A DNA stretch of 64,000 nt from CAVOEB01 sp965249645 (lineage in GTDB: Bacteria > Pseudomonadota > Alphaproteobacteria > UBA828 > JAPUJA01). The DNA is taken from assembly GCA_965249645.1 (NCBI GenBank), contig CBDFML010000011.1:496001-560000 (forward strand). The letters run 5' to 3'. Shown in pieces: positions 18,190 through 27,591 of the stretch. A program made the translations under genes and the position numbers. Positions within the stretch are counted from its first letter, which is position 1, and the number at the start of each line of letters is the position of its first letter. A model generated the notes under the pieces. It was not told the origin of the DNA. It did no database searches and saw nothing but the letters and a program-made list of their open reading frames with translations.

Positions 18190-19308
18190 CTAGAAGCCCG
18201 CCTTGACCTCCTCGAACATGGTCTGGAGCGCGGGCTCGTTCATGATCGGCTCCTGGAAGATACCCGCCGAGATGATCGAATCGGGATCCTTCGACAGGCC
18301 GCGATCCAGCAAATCCTGCTCGTCGACCATGTCGTAGGCCTTTTTGTTAGCATGGCCGTAGCCCCACTCGATCATCTCGAAGATGCCCGCATCGGGTGCC
18401 AGCATGGCGTCGATCAGATCGTAGGCCTTGTCTTCGTCGTCGACCCAGGAATTGAGCATGAAGCCGCAGGTCCAGGTCATCAGGCCGGGCATGGTATTGG
18501 CGAAGGTCACGGGAATGCCCTCGCCCAACAGGTTGACGTAGGCCTCGTTCCACACCGCCGCGGCGACCACTTCGCCCGACGCCAGCGAGTTCTCCATGTC
18601 GGTCATGGAGTTCGAGTAGTAGCGAAGCATCGGGAGCTGCGTCCTGAGCAATCCCCGGGTCACCTCGATTTCGTCGTCGGTCATGTTGAACGGGTTTTCG
18701 GCCCCGCTATGAATCGCCGCGACCATGACGCCGTCGATCAGGCTGTCGATCATGGCGAGCCGGCCCGAATAACGCTCGTCCCAGAGCAGGCCCCAGGTGA
18801 CGTCTTCGGGCGCGATGTCGACCAGGTCGTGCCGGTAGCACAGCGTGGTCAGGCCCCAGTCCATGCAGACCCAGGGCTGGGTGCCGTCGGGCCGGGTGCC
18901 GGGCACGTTCTTGAGCGAGGGAATGGTGTCCTCGAAGTTGGACAGTCGGCCGACGTCGATGTGCTTGATGATGCCCGCATCGTGCCAGTGGGGCACCTTG
19001 TAGGAGCACGCCATGGTGACGTCGGGCTGGAAACCGGCCTGCATCTTGGCGAAGGCTTCTTCTTCGTCGCCGAAGAGCGTGTAGTTTGGCGAGTCTCCGT
19101 GCTTGTCGATATAGGCCTGATGGAAACCGGGGTCCTCGAAGCCGCCCCAGACGAAGATCGTCGGGTGGTCGTCGGCCTTCGCGATCTGCGGGATGAGCGG
19201 CATGGTGACCGTGGCCAGACCGAAGGCGGCGAGCCCACGATGGAATTGGCGGCGGCTCATCTTGCCCCGCTTGAGGTCGTCGATGAATTTCTGTGTGTCT
19301 ACATGCAT
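18190..19308 (-). CDS. ABC transporter substrate-binding protein, PotD/PotF-type
   Basis: 372 residues with a twin-arginine signal (SRRQFHRGLAAFGLATVTMPL, then cleavage near AKADD), so it is exported folded to the periplasm. The mature protein has spermidine/putrescine-binding features: FVWGGFEDPGFHQAYIDKHG, DVTMACSYKVPHWHDAGI, WGLTTLCYRHDLV, WNEAYVNLLGEGIPV. No permease or ATPase is adjacent, so it is an orphan component here. Met17, directly before the RR motif, is an alternative start. Confidence 0.85.
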   Translation of the reverse strand: MHVDTQKFIDDLKRGKMSRRQFHRGLAAFGLATVTMPLIPQIAKADDHPTIFVWGGFEDPGFHQAYIDKHGDSPNYTLFGDEEEAFAKMQAGFQPDVTMACSYKVPHWHDAGIIKHIDVGRLSNFEDTIPSLKNVPGTRPDGTQPWVCMDWGLTTLCYRHDLVDIAPEDVTWGLLWDERYSGRLAMIDSLIDGVMVAAIHSGAENPFNMTDDEIEVTRGLLRTQLPMLRYYSNSMTDMENSLASGEVVAAAVWNEAYVNLLGEGIPVTFANTMPGLMTWTCGFMLNSWVDDEDKAYDLIDAMLAPDAGIFEMIEWGYGHANKKAYDMVDEQDLLDRGLSKDPDSIISAGIFQEPIMNEPALQTMFEEVKAGF

Positions 19309-19580
19309 GAGACTTTTCTCCCTATGGTTCGTTCAGTCGTTGTTCGGTCCTCTGCCTTGGGTGGAGACCACCAGTAGATCGGCGGGGCGAAATTTGCGCC
19401 CATACCGAATTTATTGAATTGTTGCACCCTTCGACCGAAGGCTCAAGCGACGCGACCCGCGGATCGTGTCGGGGGCGTTCTCCCGCCAGGGGGTGCAGCC
19501 ACACGCGATTGACCCGAACGGGCGCTCCGCTATGATCCGGCTCACCAGTTCCTTGTCCGTCTTTTCCGACCTTTTTCGGA

Positions 19581-19620
19581 GCCCCTATGGCGGAATTGGT
19601 AGACGCGGCAGACTCAAAAT
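19581..19620 (+). pseudogene. tRNA-Leu(CAA) 5' half, split by integration (attL side)
   Basis: The acceptor strand GCCCCTA, the D-arm (GGCGGAATTGGTAGACGC) and the anticodon stem 5' strand with loop CTCAAAA (anticodon CAA) are present, then the tRNA stops matching. The core CTCAAAATTTGTTGC (19613-19627) continues into unrelated AT-rich sequence. The missing 3' half is found at 38094-38148. Confidence 0.9.
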
Positions 19621-19747
19621 TTGTTGCATAATGCATCCACCTAGTCAAATAATCCTCAAACCCGCTGAAATTAGCCGTTTTCTAGGGCTAATTTCGTTAT
19701 TTGCAATTCCTTGCATTCCGTCAATAGATTTTGTTGCCTGAGTGGAA

Positions 19748-19833
19748 TGTTGCGGGATTCCCGCAACAATTGGCCTGCCGAAGCCGCTGGTTCATGAGCA
19801 CTAAATGAGAACGAATGCAACATCGCCGCAACA
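19748..19833. repeat. TGTTGCGGG-type repeats near the left end (possible integrase arm sites)
   Basis: A perfect palindrome (TGTTGCGGGA, central T, TCCCGCAACA) spans 19748-19768. GCAACATCGCCGCAACA follows at 19817-19833, giving two reverse-oriented units. The same unit recurs near the right end (37931-37982) and at 29578-29602. Position and orientation suit arm-type binding sites of the integrase, but a repressor operator is equally possible. Confidence 0.5.
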
Positions 19834-19886
19834 TGGAACCCTCGTTCGTTACCACAGTGGAATGATTGAAAAGGAGAGCATGAGAC

Positions 19887-20776
19887 ATGACAAACGATCT
19901 CTCGAAACGCCAGTACGATCTTGAATGCAAAATGCTTCAGATGGGCGTGGACCGTTATAGGAATCTGAAAGCGAAGGCCGAAGTCGGGGGTAATGAGACG
20001 AGCCTTCCGCCGGTGATCCATCTCTTGAAAGGGAGCATCGAGCCTGTCGCCGAGGGCATCCGGGAATTCATGGCATCCAATGAGAAGCGGCGCGGTCGCA
20101 AGCACATCGCCTGCAAGCGGCTTCGGGACATGGCCCCGGATGTCGTTGCCTTCATTGGCTGCCGAATTATCCTCGACAAGATTAGTGGCAACAAGACGGG
20201 TGAAGCCGCCATCGCCATCTCAATTGGCCGAGCCATAGAGGATGAGTTTCGTTTCGCCAAATTCGAGGCCGAGAAGCCCGGCTACTTCTACACACTGAAG
20301 GAAAATGTCACGGAACATTCGAGGCATCGCCGGGGCGTATTCAAGGGCACGATGCAAAAACTCTCCGTCAGTTGGGAGAACTGGCCCAAGCACGATCATC
20401 TTCACGTGGGTAGTTTGATCCTCCGTCTGTTCCGGGAGCGCACGGGACTGATTGAACGGAGGATCGAGAGGAGAAATGCACGGACCAAGAAAGTCCTCCG
20501 GGCCACGGAAGAAGTGTTGAACTATCTCAGCGACCGCCACGCCCGCGCCGAACTGATGTCTCCGCAGTATCTCCCGATGCTCGTCAAGCCGAGACCCTGG
20601 ACGGGGATGTTCGAGGGGGGCTATCTCACTCCCGGTCGCCAGCTATGCATGGTCCGGGGGAAGGGGGTGAACCGCAACGCAATCGAGGAAATACAGAACC
20701 GCTTCGACGATTTCCCAATGCTCCTCCAGGCCCTCAATGCCGTTCAGGAGACGCCCTGGCAGGTCAACCGCGATGT
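19887..20776 (+). pseudogene. T7-like single-subunit RNA polymerase, N-terminal fragment cut by IS21
   Basis: About 296 residues with the phage RNAP N-terminal domain: MAPDVVAFIGCRIILDKIS, YLPMLVKPRPWTGMFEGGYL (compare T7 PPKPWTGITGGGYW), and AVQETPWQVNRDV (compare T7 IAQNTAWKINKKV). An AAGGAGAG site precedes ATG 19887. The intact family is about 800-900 residues, so the palm with both catalytic aspartates is missing. The IS21 left end at 20777 ends it, and the remainder is not found on the other side of the IS. Confidence 0.85.
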
Positions 20777-20892
20777 GAGAACGGCGGCGCAATAATCCCC
20801 CACTGAAGCGGCCGGTTGATCCGGCTGTGGCGGACCAAAATGGGACCGTCTATAGCCTTCTGTCAGGGTTGCTCTGACTGGAAGGCGGGGGG

Positions 20893-22392
20893 ATGTATCG
20901 GGTGGAGTTGTATGCGCGGGTCCGGCGGGCGTGTCGTGTCGAGGGGATGAGCACCCGCGAGGCCTCGCGGGTGTTCGGGCTGGACCGCAAGACGGTGCGC
21001 AAGATGCTGTCGTTCTCGGTGCCGCCGGGATATCGCCGGAGCGTGCCGCGGAGGCGTCCGAAGCTGGACGCATTCACGGGGATTATCGATCGGATCCTGG
21101 AGGACGATCGGACCAGCCACCACAAGCAACGGCACACGGCGAAGCGGATCTTCGACCGTCTCCGGGACGAGTACGGGTTCACCGGCGGCTACACCATCGT
21201 GAAGGACTATGTCCGTGAGCGGCGGCTTCGGTCGCGCGAGATGTTCGTGCCGCTCGTCCATTCCCCCGGCCACGCCCAGGCGGACTTCGGCGAGGCGATG
21301 GCGGTGATCGGCGGTGTGGCGCGCAAGGTCCACTTCCTTGCCTTCGACCTTCCCCACAGTGATGGTTGCTTCGTGAAGGCCTATCCGGCGGAGACGACCG
21401 AGGCGTTCTGCGATGGCCACAACGCGGCGGTTGCGTTCTTCGGCGGCGTCCCCCGCTCCATCCTGTACGACAACACCAAGCTGGCGGTTGCCCGCATCCT
21501 GGGCGATGGAAAGCGGCAGCGAGCGCGCGTCTTCACGGAGCTGCAATCCCACTATCTGTTCGAGGACAGGTTCGGCCGGCCGGGCAAGGGCAACGACAAA
21601 GGCAAGGTCGAGGGACTGGTCGGCTTCATCCGGCGGAACTTCCTGGTCCCCGTCCCGCGGGCCGAGAGCTTCGAGGCGCTGAACGATGATCTCGCGGGAC
21701 AGTGCCGCCGGCGCCAGGCGGCGCGGCTGCGGGGTCACAAGGAGACCATCGGCGAGCGCCTCGCGCGGGATCGCCAAGCTCTGCTACCGCTACCCCCGGC
21801 ACCATACGATGCCTGCGACAAGCGTCCCGGGCGGGTGAGCTCGCTGTCGCTGGTGCGCTACCGCGGCAACGACTACTCCGTACCCGTGGCCTACGGCCAC
21901 CGCGAGGGACTGATCCGGGGCTATGTCGACGAGGTGATGATCAGCTGCGGGGCCGAGGTGATCGCCCGGCACCGCCGGTCCTATGACAGCGAGGACCTGA
22001 TCTTCGACCCGCTGCATTATCTGCCATTGATCGAGCAGAAGATCGGCGCCCTCGACCAGGCCGCGCCGGTGGCGGGCTGGGACCTGCCCGAGGCCTTCAT
22101 CACTCTGCGACGCCTGCTCGAAGCCCGCATGGGCAAGGCGGGCAAGCGCGAGTACGTCCAGGTGTTGCGTCTGCTGGAGACCTTCCGGCCCGAGGAGGTC
22201 GAGGGTGCGGTCGGCGACGCCCTGCGGCTTGGCGCGATCGGCTTCGATGCCGTCAAGCACCTGGTGCTGTGTCGGACCGAGCGACGGCCGCCTCGACTGG
22301 ATCTCGACGTCTATCCGTACCTGCCGCGCGCCCGGGTCGCGATAACGTCTGCCAAATCGTACATGAGCCTGCTGTCGGGGCTCCGCGCATGA
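20893..22392 (+). CDS. istA: IS21 transposase IstA (copy 1)
   Basis: 499 residues. An N-terminal HTH (MSTREASRVFGLDRKTVRKML) is followed by a DDE integrase core with HAQADFGEA, ILYDNTK and NDKGKVEGLVG supplying the three acidic residues, and a C-terminal Mu-type domain (VRYRGNDYSVPVAYG). Its stop overlaps the istB start (ATGA), the usual coupling for IS21. Confidence 0.95.
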   Translation: MYRVELYARVRRACRVEGMSTREASRVFGLDRKTVRKMLSFSVPPGYRRSVPRRRPKLDAFTGIIDRILEDDRTSHHKQRHTAKRIFDRLRDEYGFTGGYTIVKDYVRERRLRSREMFVPLVHSPGHAQADFGEAMAVIGGVARKVHFLAFDLPHSDGCFVKAYPAETTEAFCDGHNAAVAFFGGVPRSILYDNTKLAVARILGDGKRQRARVFTELQSHYLFEDRFGRPGKGNDKGKVEGLVGFIRRNFLVPVPRAESFEALNDDLAGQCRRRQAARLRGHKETIGERLARDRQALLPLPPAPYDACDKRPGRVSSLSLVRYRGNDYSVPVAYGHREGLIRGYVDEVMISCGAEVIARHRRSYDSEDLIFDPLHYLPLIEQKIGALDQAAPVAGWDLPEAFITLRRLLEARMGKAGKREYVQVLRLLETFRPEEVEGAVGDALRLGAIGFDAVKHLVLCRTERRPPRLDLDVYPYLPRARVAITSAKSYMSLLSGLRA

Positions 22393-23153
22393 CCGACACG
22401 CCGCAGGTGCTGCTCGTCCACCACCTCAAGAGGCTGAAGCTGCCGACGTTCCTGAGGGAGTACGACAAGATCGCCCGGCAGTGTGCCTCGGAAGGCGTCG
22501 ACCACGTTCGCTATCTTCTGCGTCTTGCCGAGCTCGAGCTGATCGACCGCGAGCGCCGCATGGTCGAGCGGCGCATCAAGGCGGCGCGCTTCCCCGTGAT
22601 CAAGAGCCTCGACAGCTTCGACTTCAAGGTCATCCCCTCGCTCAACAAGACGCTGGTCCTGGAGCTGGCCCGCTGCGCGTACATCGAGCGCCGCGAGAAC
22701 CTCATCGCGCTCGGCAACAGCGGCACCGGCAAGACCCACATCGCCCTCGGTCTCGGCCTGGCGGCCTGCCAGAAGGGCCTCTCGGTCGGCTTCATCACCG
22801 CCGCCGCACTGGTCCACGAGCTCATCGAGGCCCGCGATGACAAGCAGCTGCTGAGGTTCCAGAAGAAGCTCGCCACCTACAAGCTTCTGATCGTCGACGA
22901 ACTCGGCTTCGTGCCGCTGTCCAAGACCGGCGCCGAGCTCCTGTTCGAGGTGTTCAGCCAGCGCTACGAGCGGGGCTCGACCCTGGTCACCACCAATCTG
23001 CCCTTCGACGAATGGACCGAGGTGTTCGGCTCCGAGCGCCTCACCGGCGCTCTCCTCGAGCGCCTCACCCACCACGTCAACATCCTCGAGATGAATGGCG
23101 AGAGCTACAGGCTCAACCAGAGCCGCAGGCGTCAAACCCCGACGGCGAACTGA
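22389..23153 (+). CDS. istB: IS21 helper ATPase IstB (copy 1)
   Basis: 254 residues of the DnaC-like AAA+ family that selects targets and activates IstA. Walker A is GNSGTGKTHIA, Walker B LLIVDELGF, and sensor/arginine residues lie in TLVTTNLPFDEW. ATG 22389 overlaps the istA stop; longer upstream frame extensions lie within istA. Confidence 0.95.
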   Translation: MTDTPQVLLVHHLKRLKLPTFLREYDKIARQCASEGVDHVRYLLRLAELELIDRERRMVERRIKAARFPVIKSLDSFDFKVIPSLNKTLVLELARCAYIERRENLIALGNSGTGKTHIALGLGLAACQKGLSVGFITAAALVHELIEARDDKQLLRFQKKLATYKLLIVDELGFVPLSKTGAELLFEVFSQRYERGSTLVTTNLPFDEWTEVFGSERLTGALLERLTHHVNILEMNGESYRLNQSRRRQTPTAN

Positions 23154-23344
23154 ACCGACCACCCAGCCCACGCTTGACCCCGTGGGCCCACAGGTCCCTC
23201 CCGCGCGCGCCGCCGCGTCGGCCTGTTGAGGGCACGCCGCGTCGCACGCGGGGCCCTCCCATGGACTACGGGGACAAGCCCGCAGCCGCCAAGTGGTCCC
23301 TTCTTACACCGCCACGGTGGTCCCTTTTTGCTCCGCCATTGACA

Positions 23345-23577
23345 ACCCAGGCGGCGCGCTCCTCATCACACTTCGCCCGACCTCCCTTCTCCGGCGTATC
23401 GACGCCCCGCAGCCTCACCTTGAGTTCTGCAAGCTCGGGAGGGAGGTCGGTGGAAGCATCCACGACCACCGTGTCCCCGTCGATCACTCGTACCACCGGC
23501 CACTGATAGTCGGCCCCCTCCGCAGCGTGTGGAGCGAGGATCAAAAGCGCCATTGCCAATGCGAACCACTTCACCAT
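23345..23577 (-). pseudogene. Thermonuclease-like secreted nuclease, C-terminus lost to IS21
   Basis: The N-terminal 78 residues have a signal peptide (MVKWFALAMALLILAPHAAEG) and the SNase start YQWPVVRVIDGDTVVVDA with LKVRLRGVDTPEKGG, the staphylococcal-nuclease calcium/active-site block. The frame runs into the IS21 right end at 23344, so the barrel end and catalytic C-terminal residues are gone. It is head-to-head with the next gene. Confidence 0.82.
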
Positions 23578-23587
23578 GGAGCATGAT

Positions 23588-24037
23588 ATGAACCCAAAAA
23601 AGCCTCTCGTCTACTTGATAGGGAGCCTCCGTAATCCCGCGATTCCACACATCGGGAACAGCCTTCGCGCCGCTGGCTTTGACGTGTTCGATGACTGGTT
23701 TGGCGCGGGACCAGAGGCAGACGACAAGTGGCAGGACTACGAACGAACGAGGGGCCGGTGCTACGGCGAGGCGCTGGTGGGTGCCGCAGCCCGCAACACC
23801 TTCAACTTCGATCTCGTGCACCTGGAGATGTGCGCGGTGGGTGTGCTTGTCGCGCCCGCCGGAAAGTCGGCACACCTGGAGTTGGGGTGGCTGCTTGGTC
23901 AGGGCAAGCCGGGTTTCGTGCTGTTCCCGGATGGCACGCCAGAGCGCTGGGACGTTATGTATCGGTTTGCCAACGGCGTGTTCTTCACCTTGGACAATCT
24001 AATTCCCGCGCTCCGACGGGTGGTCTTCAGTGGGTGA
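23588..24037 (+). CDS. Nucleoside 2-deoxyribosyltransferase-like protein
   Basis: 149 residues from ATG 23588 (GGAG seven bases upstream). KKPLVYLIGSLRNPAIPHIGNSLRAAGFDVFDDWF begins a Rossmann-type NDT fold, and APAGKSAHLELGWLLGQGKPGFVL contains the family's S-x-H-x-E-x-G catalytic block. Phage members probably salvage or modify nucleotides or nucleotide derivatives. It is followed by an overlapping small gene and the DNA polymerase. Confidence 0.7.
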   Translation: MNPKKPLVYLIGSLRNPAIPHIGNSLRAAGFDVFDDWFGAGPEADDKWQDYERTRGRCYGEALVGAAARNTFNFDLVHLEMCAVGVLVAPAGKSAHLELGWLLGQGKPGFVLFPDGTPERWDVMYRFANGVFFTLDNLIPALRRVVFSG

Positions 24038-24263
24038 ACATCCGCCCCATTTCGATGTCGTGTACGGCGAACACGGCATCTCCATCGACTACCACTTTTG
24101 CCGGGAATGGGATCAGGACGGGGGCTGCTACGGCACCAATCCCAATCATGGCTTCAGCTTCGAGGAAGCACGCGAGATGGTCGCCTCATGGCACGAGGAG
24201 CGAGCGCGGGAGGCTCGCAAAACCACACTAACGGAGTGGGAGAAGTCTCACTTTCTTGGCTGA
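24030..24263 (+). CDS. Small hypothetical phage protein
   Basis: 77 residues from GTG 24030, overlapping the preceding stop by eight bases, with the next gene 15 bases on. The sequence is acidic and aromatic-rich with a CREWDQDGGCYGTNPNHGFSF core and a helical charged end (EEAREMVASWHEERAREARK). No family was recognised. Tight packing between phage replication genes is the main support. Confidence 0.55.
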   Translation: MGEHPPHFDVVYGEHGISIDYHFCREWDQDGGCYGTNPNHGFSFEEAREMVASWHEERAREARKTTLTEWEKSHFLG

Positions 24264-24278
24264 AAGGAGCCGTCAATC

Positions 24279-26098
24279 ATGCCCCGGTACATCTTCGATA
24301 TCGAAACGGACGGCCTCCTCGATGAACTCACAACCGTTCATTCCCTCGTCCTTAAGGACCTGGACACGGGCGAGACGCTTTCATGCGCTCGGGATCGGGA
24401 CGGTGAGGAACCGGGGGGTGAATATTGGGCCATCGCGGTCGGTCTGAACCGCCTTGCCAAAGCCGACCTGATCGTCGGCCACAACATCATCAAGTTCGAT
24501 ATCCCCGCGATCCAGAAGGTCTCTCCCGGCTGGTTCACCGAGGCCACCATCCGCGACACCTTGCTCCTCTCCCGGCTGATCTACCCGGAGATCAAACAGG
24601 GAGACGTCGCACGCCACAAGAAGGGCAAGCTCCCCGGCAAGCTGATCGGGCGTTATTCGCTCGAAGCGTGGGGACACCGGCTTGGTGAGTATAAGGGCGA
24701 CTTCAAAGGCCCATGGACCGCCTGGTCCCCTGAGATGCAGGAGTATTGTCAGCGGGACGTGGAGGTCACTGCGATCCTATGGGAACGGCTGTCGAGCCTC
24801 GGCTATTCCGAACGTGCTGTCGATATGGAGCATGAGTTTCAGAAGATCATGTTTCGGATGGAACGGGAGGGCTTCCCCTTCGACGAACAGGCCGCCGTGA
24901 AGCTCTATTCCACGCTGCGGAAGCGGAGCCTCGAACTCCAAAGCGAGCTTCAAGAAACGTTCCCCGCATGGTGGCGCAACCGGGGCGAGTTCGCGCCCCG
25001 CCGCGACAACCGAAGACGCGGCTATACGAACGGCGCGCCTTTAACCCGCATCGAGCTTGCCGACTTCAATCCCGGCTCGCGGGACGACATCGCGGACAGG
25101 CTCATCAAACTCCGGCGTTGGAAACCGACCGAGTTCTCAGCCGAGGGCAAGCCCAAGGTGGACGAAGCCACGCTGGCTCGCTTGCCGTGGCCGGAAGCCA
25201 AACTGATCGTCGAATACCTCATGGTGCAAAAGCGCATCGGGCAACTGGCCGAGGGTAATCAGGCGTGGCTCAAGCAGGTAAAGCTTGACGGCAAGATACA
25301 CGGCACGATCACCACGATAGGGGCCGTGACCCGTAGGTGTACTCATTCGCACCCGAACATATCCCAGGTGCCCGCCGTGCGCGCGCCGTGGGGTAAGGAA
25401 TGCCGGTCGCTGTACATCGCACCCCCCGGCTTCAAGATGGTCGGCGCGGACGCCTCGGGCATCGAGCTACGTTGCCTCGCGCACTACATGGCGAAGTATG
25501 ACGGCGGTGCCTATACCAGCCTCCTTCTTGAAGGCGACGTGCACACCGCCAACCAAGAGGCGGCGGGGCTTGAAACCCGAGATCAGGCGAAGACCATGAT
25601 CTACGCGCTCCTATATGGTGCGGGAGACCCTAAGCTCGGCCAGATCGTCGGGAAGGGGAAGAAGGCAGGCAGGCAGGCAGGCAGCTACGCGAACGCTTCC
25701 TGGCGAACACCCCTGCACTCCACCGCCTGCGCGAGGATGTCGATGCGAAGGTCGCCAAATGTGGACATCTTCTCGCCATCGACGGCGGCAAACTCCGTAT
25801 CCGTCACAAGCACGCGGCGCTCAACACGCTCCTCCAATCGGCGGGGGCCATCGCCGTCAAGCTAGCGACGACCTTATTTTGCCAGAATGCTTCCACTAAG
25901 GCATGGGAATGGGGCAGGGACTACGCCCTGGTCGCACATATCCACGACGAGATGCAGTTCATCGCTAGAAAGGACATTGCCGACGATGTTGGAAAATACG
26001 CCGTCGAGTCCATCCAAGAGGCGGGACGCCAGCTTGGTTTCCGCTGTCTGCTCGACGGAGAATACAAAGTCGGGGACTCGTGGGCCGAAACTCACTGA
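24279..26098 (+). pseudogene. T7-like family A DNA polymerase, out of frame at a (GGCA)5 repeat
   Basis: The first frame (24279 to 25865) has the 3'-5' exonuclease motifs FDIETDGLL, GHNIIKFDIP and YCQRDVEVT, then polymerase motif A (GADASGIELRCLAHYM) and motif B (RDQAKTMIYALLYGAG). After KGKKAGRQAG the correct chain shifts frame: QLRERFLANTPALHRLREDV, motif C VAHIHDEMQF, ending GDSWAETH at 26096-26098. The shift is at five GGCA copies (25664-25683). Three or six copies would restore one frame. The enzyme as sequenced lacks motif C and cannot be active. Confidence 0.88.
25664..25683 (+). repeat. Tetranucleotide tract (GGCA)5 inside the DNA polymerase gene
   Basis: Five exact GGCA units sit between motif B and the fingers-to-palm segment. 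Five units leave the downstream half in the wrong frame; removal of two or gain of one unit restores it. With three units the join reads KKAGRQLRERFL, which looks like an ordinary family A polymerase. Confidence 0.9.
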
Positions 26099-26132
26099 CG
26101 GCCACATAAGGCTTCCCGACTTCGATGCCATC

Positions 26133-26411
26133 ATGACGCTTCCCGAGTATCGGGCGGATCGAAGGCCGTTCCGACGAGGAGGCGTTTACTCGCTATGGGT
26201 CGGCAAGGACTGCCAGTACGTGGGTAAATCAGCCTCGGATATGGCGAACCGGATCAAGGACTATCTCGCCACCTATCCGGTATTCAAGACCGCTGATCCC
26301 CAAGACATCACAGTCGCGGTGCACTACTGCGAGCATCCGGCGCGTGAGGAGCTTCTGTTCCTCTACGCGCTGCGCCCCCGGCTCAATTCTCAAACCAAGG
26401 ACTGCGCATGA
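26133..26411 (+). CDS. GIY-YIG nuclease-like phage protein
   Basis: 92 residues from ATG 26133. GGVYSLWVGKDCQYVGKSASDMANRIKDYL contains the G-V-Y and Y-V-G signatures with the following Arg, and the Glu of the active site lies in REELLFLYALRPRLNSQ. It sits just after the polymerase end and overlaps the next start (ATGA). Upstream in-frame codons also exist, so the start is uncertain. Confidence 0.7.
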   Translation: MTLPEYRADRRPFRRGGVYSLWVGKDCQYVGKSASDMANRIKDYLATYPVFKTADPQDITVAVHYCEHPAREELLFLYALRPRLNSQTKDCA

Positions 26412-26482
26412 AACGAACCCTGCTGATTGACGGCGACATCCTCGTCTACAAGTTTGCCACTAGCACCGAACGCCCGTTTGAT
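26408..26482 (+). pseudogene. Phage 5'-3' exonuclease-like gene, stub cut by IS3
   Basis: Only about 25 residues remain: MKRTLLIDGDILVYKFATST and ERPFDC, after which the IS3 left end begins. The LLIDGDILVY start is the one used by T7-like phage 5'-3' exonucleases, which follow the DNA polymerase in that genome order. The rest of the gene is not present beyond the IS. Confidence 0.6.
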
Positions 26483-26497
26483 TGTAAAGCCCCCGTT

Positions 26498-27295
26498 CTA
26501 TGTACCAGTTCCTGATAGAGTCTCGGGCGCGGGTGGACGCATGTTCAGAGACTGATGCGGGCGGATGTGATTGTACTGTTTGAGCCAGGCTTCGATGACG
26601 ATTTGAGCCTGTCTGATTGAAGTGAACCACTCAGCATTGAGAACTTCCCTGCGCAGGGTGCCGTTGAAGCGCTCGTTGTAACCGTTTTCCCAGGGGCTCC
26701 CCGGATAGATACGGATGGGCTTGATCCCGACCCTGATAAGCCAGGCCTGGAAGTTCTGTGCGATGAACTCAGGACCATTGTCTGACCTGATAAACTCTGG
26801 CCTGCCGCGTTTCAGGAAGAGCGGATAGAGAGCTTCGAGAACCTCCGCATTGCCCATTCGGGGCTTCACGGCCACGCACAGGGCTTCACGGGTGTACTCA
26901 TCCAGCACGGTCAACATCTTGTAAGGCCGGCCGCTGGCCAGCTTGTCGTGGACGAAGTCTATACTCCAGATATGGTTCTGATACCTGGGGCGCAGCCGGA
27001 TGACGGAGCTGTCCTTGTGATAGAGACGCTTCCGCTTCCTGTGACGCTGCGGTATCTGGAGACCCTCTTCCCTCCAGAGCCGTTCTACCTTCTTGTGATT
27101 GACTTCCCAGCCTTCAATGCGAAGCAGCTCGGCGATCTTCCTGTAGCCATAGCGGCCATAGTGCTTTGCCAGTCTGACCACAGCCAGCCGAAGGCTGTCA
27201 TCATCTCCTGGGGATGCCTCATAGCGCTGTGTGGAGCGTGCCACGCCGATCGTTCTGCAAGCCCGCCGCTCGGATGGCCCGAGCTTCTGACGCAC
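26498..27295 (-). CDS. IS3 transposase OrfB (DDE domain)
   Basis: 265 residues. A KLGPSERRACRTIGVARSTQRY start is followed by the rve integrase core with DDE residues in HIWSIDFVHD, FIRSDNGPEF and GSPWENGYNERFNGTLR. It follows OrfA with the usual short gap and is normally made by frameshifting from OrfA. Confidence 0.93.
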   Translation of the reverse strand: MRQKLGPSERRACRTIGVARSTQRYEASPGDDDSLRLAVVRLAKHYGRYGYRKIAELLRIEGWEVNHKKVERLWREEGLQIPQRHRKRKRLYHKDSSVIRLRPRYQNHIWSIDFVHDKLASGRPYKMLTVLDEYTREALCVAVKPRMGNAEVLEALYPLFLKRGRPEFIRSDNGPEFIAQNFQAWLIRVGIKPIRIYPGSPWENGYNERFNGTLRREVLNAEWFTSIRQAQIVIEAWLKQYNHIRPHQSLNMRPPAPETLSGTGT

Positions 27296-27591
27296 ATGGA
27301 CTACAGCCTGACGCAGATCGGCAATCGTCAGACCTTCGGCTTTAGGTAATCGAGGCTCTCCTTGAGGATCAGCTTGTCCAGTTCAAGATCCGCAACAATT
27401 CTCTTGAGGCGGGTGTTCTCCTTCTCAAGGCCCTTGAGCTCCTGAAGCTGTGACTTGCCCATCCCGCCGTACTTCTTGCGCCAATTGTAATATGTCGCAT
27501 CGCTGATGCCGGCTGAGCGGCAGGCCGTCTCTACACTGCTGCCAGACGCCACACTGAGCTCAATCTGACGCAGCAAATTCAATACATCCTC

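Larger units (their letters stand above)
20777..23344 (+). mobile_element. IS21-family element, copy 1
   Basis: 2568 bases with imperfect ends: left TGAGAACGGCGGCGCAA, right (reverse complement) TGTCAATGGCGGAGCAA. It encodes IstA and IstB. It is nearly identical to copy 2 (35268-37836), differing by one C in a C-run and a few substitutions. No target duplication is visible (left flank ...CGCGATG, right flank ACCCAGG...), and the split genes on its two sides are different. This implies a deletion next to, or between, IS copies after insertion. Confidence 0.93.

Noticed and set aside
19322..19648. A 108-codon minus-strand frame over the attL region
   Set aside because: It runs through the split tRNA and has no domain or ribosome-binding site.
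25640..25690. Programmed ribosomal frameshift in the DNA polymerase
   Set aside because: No slippery heptamer and pseudoknot are apparent; the change of frame lies exactly at a tetranucleotide repeat, which explains it by slippage.
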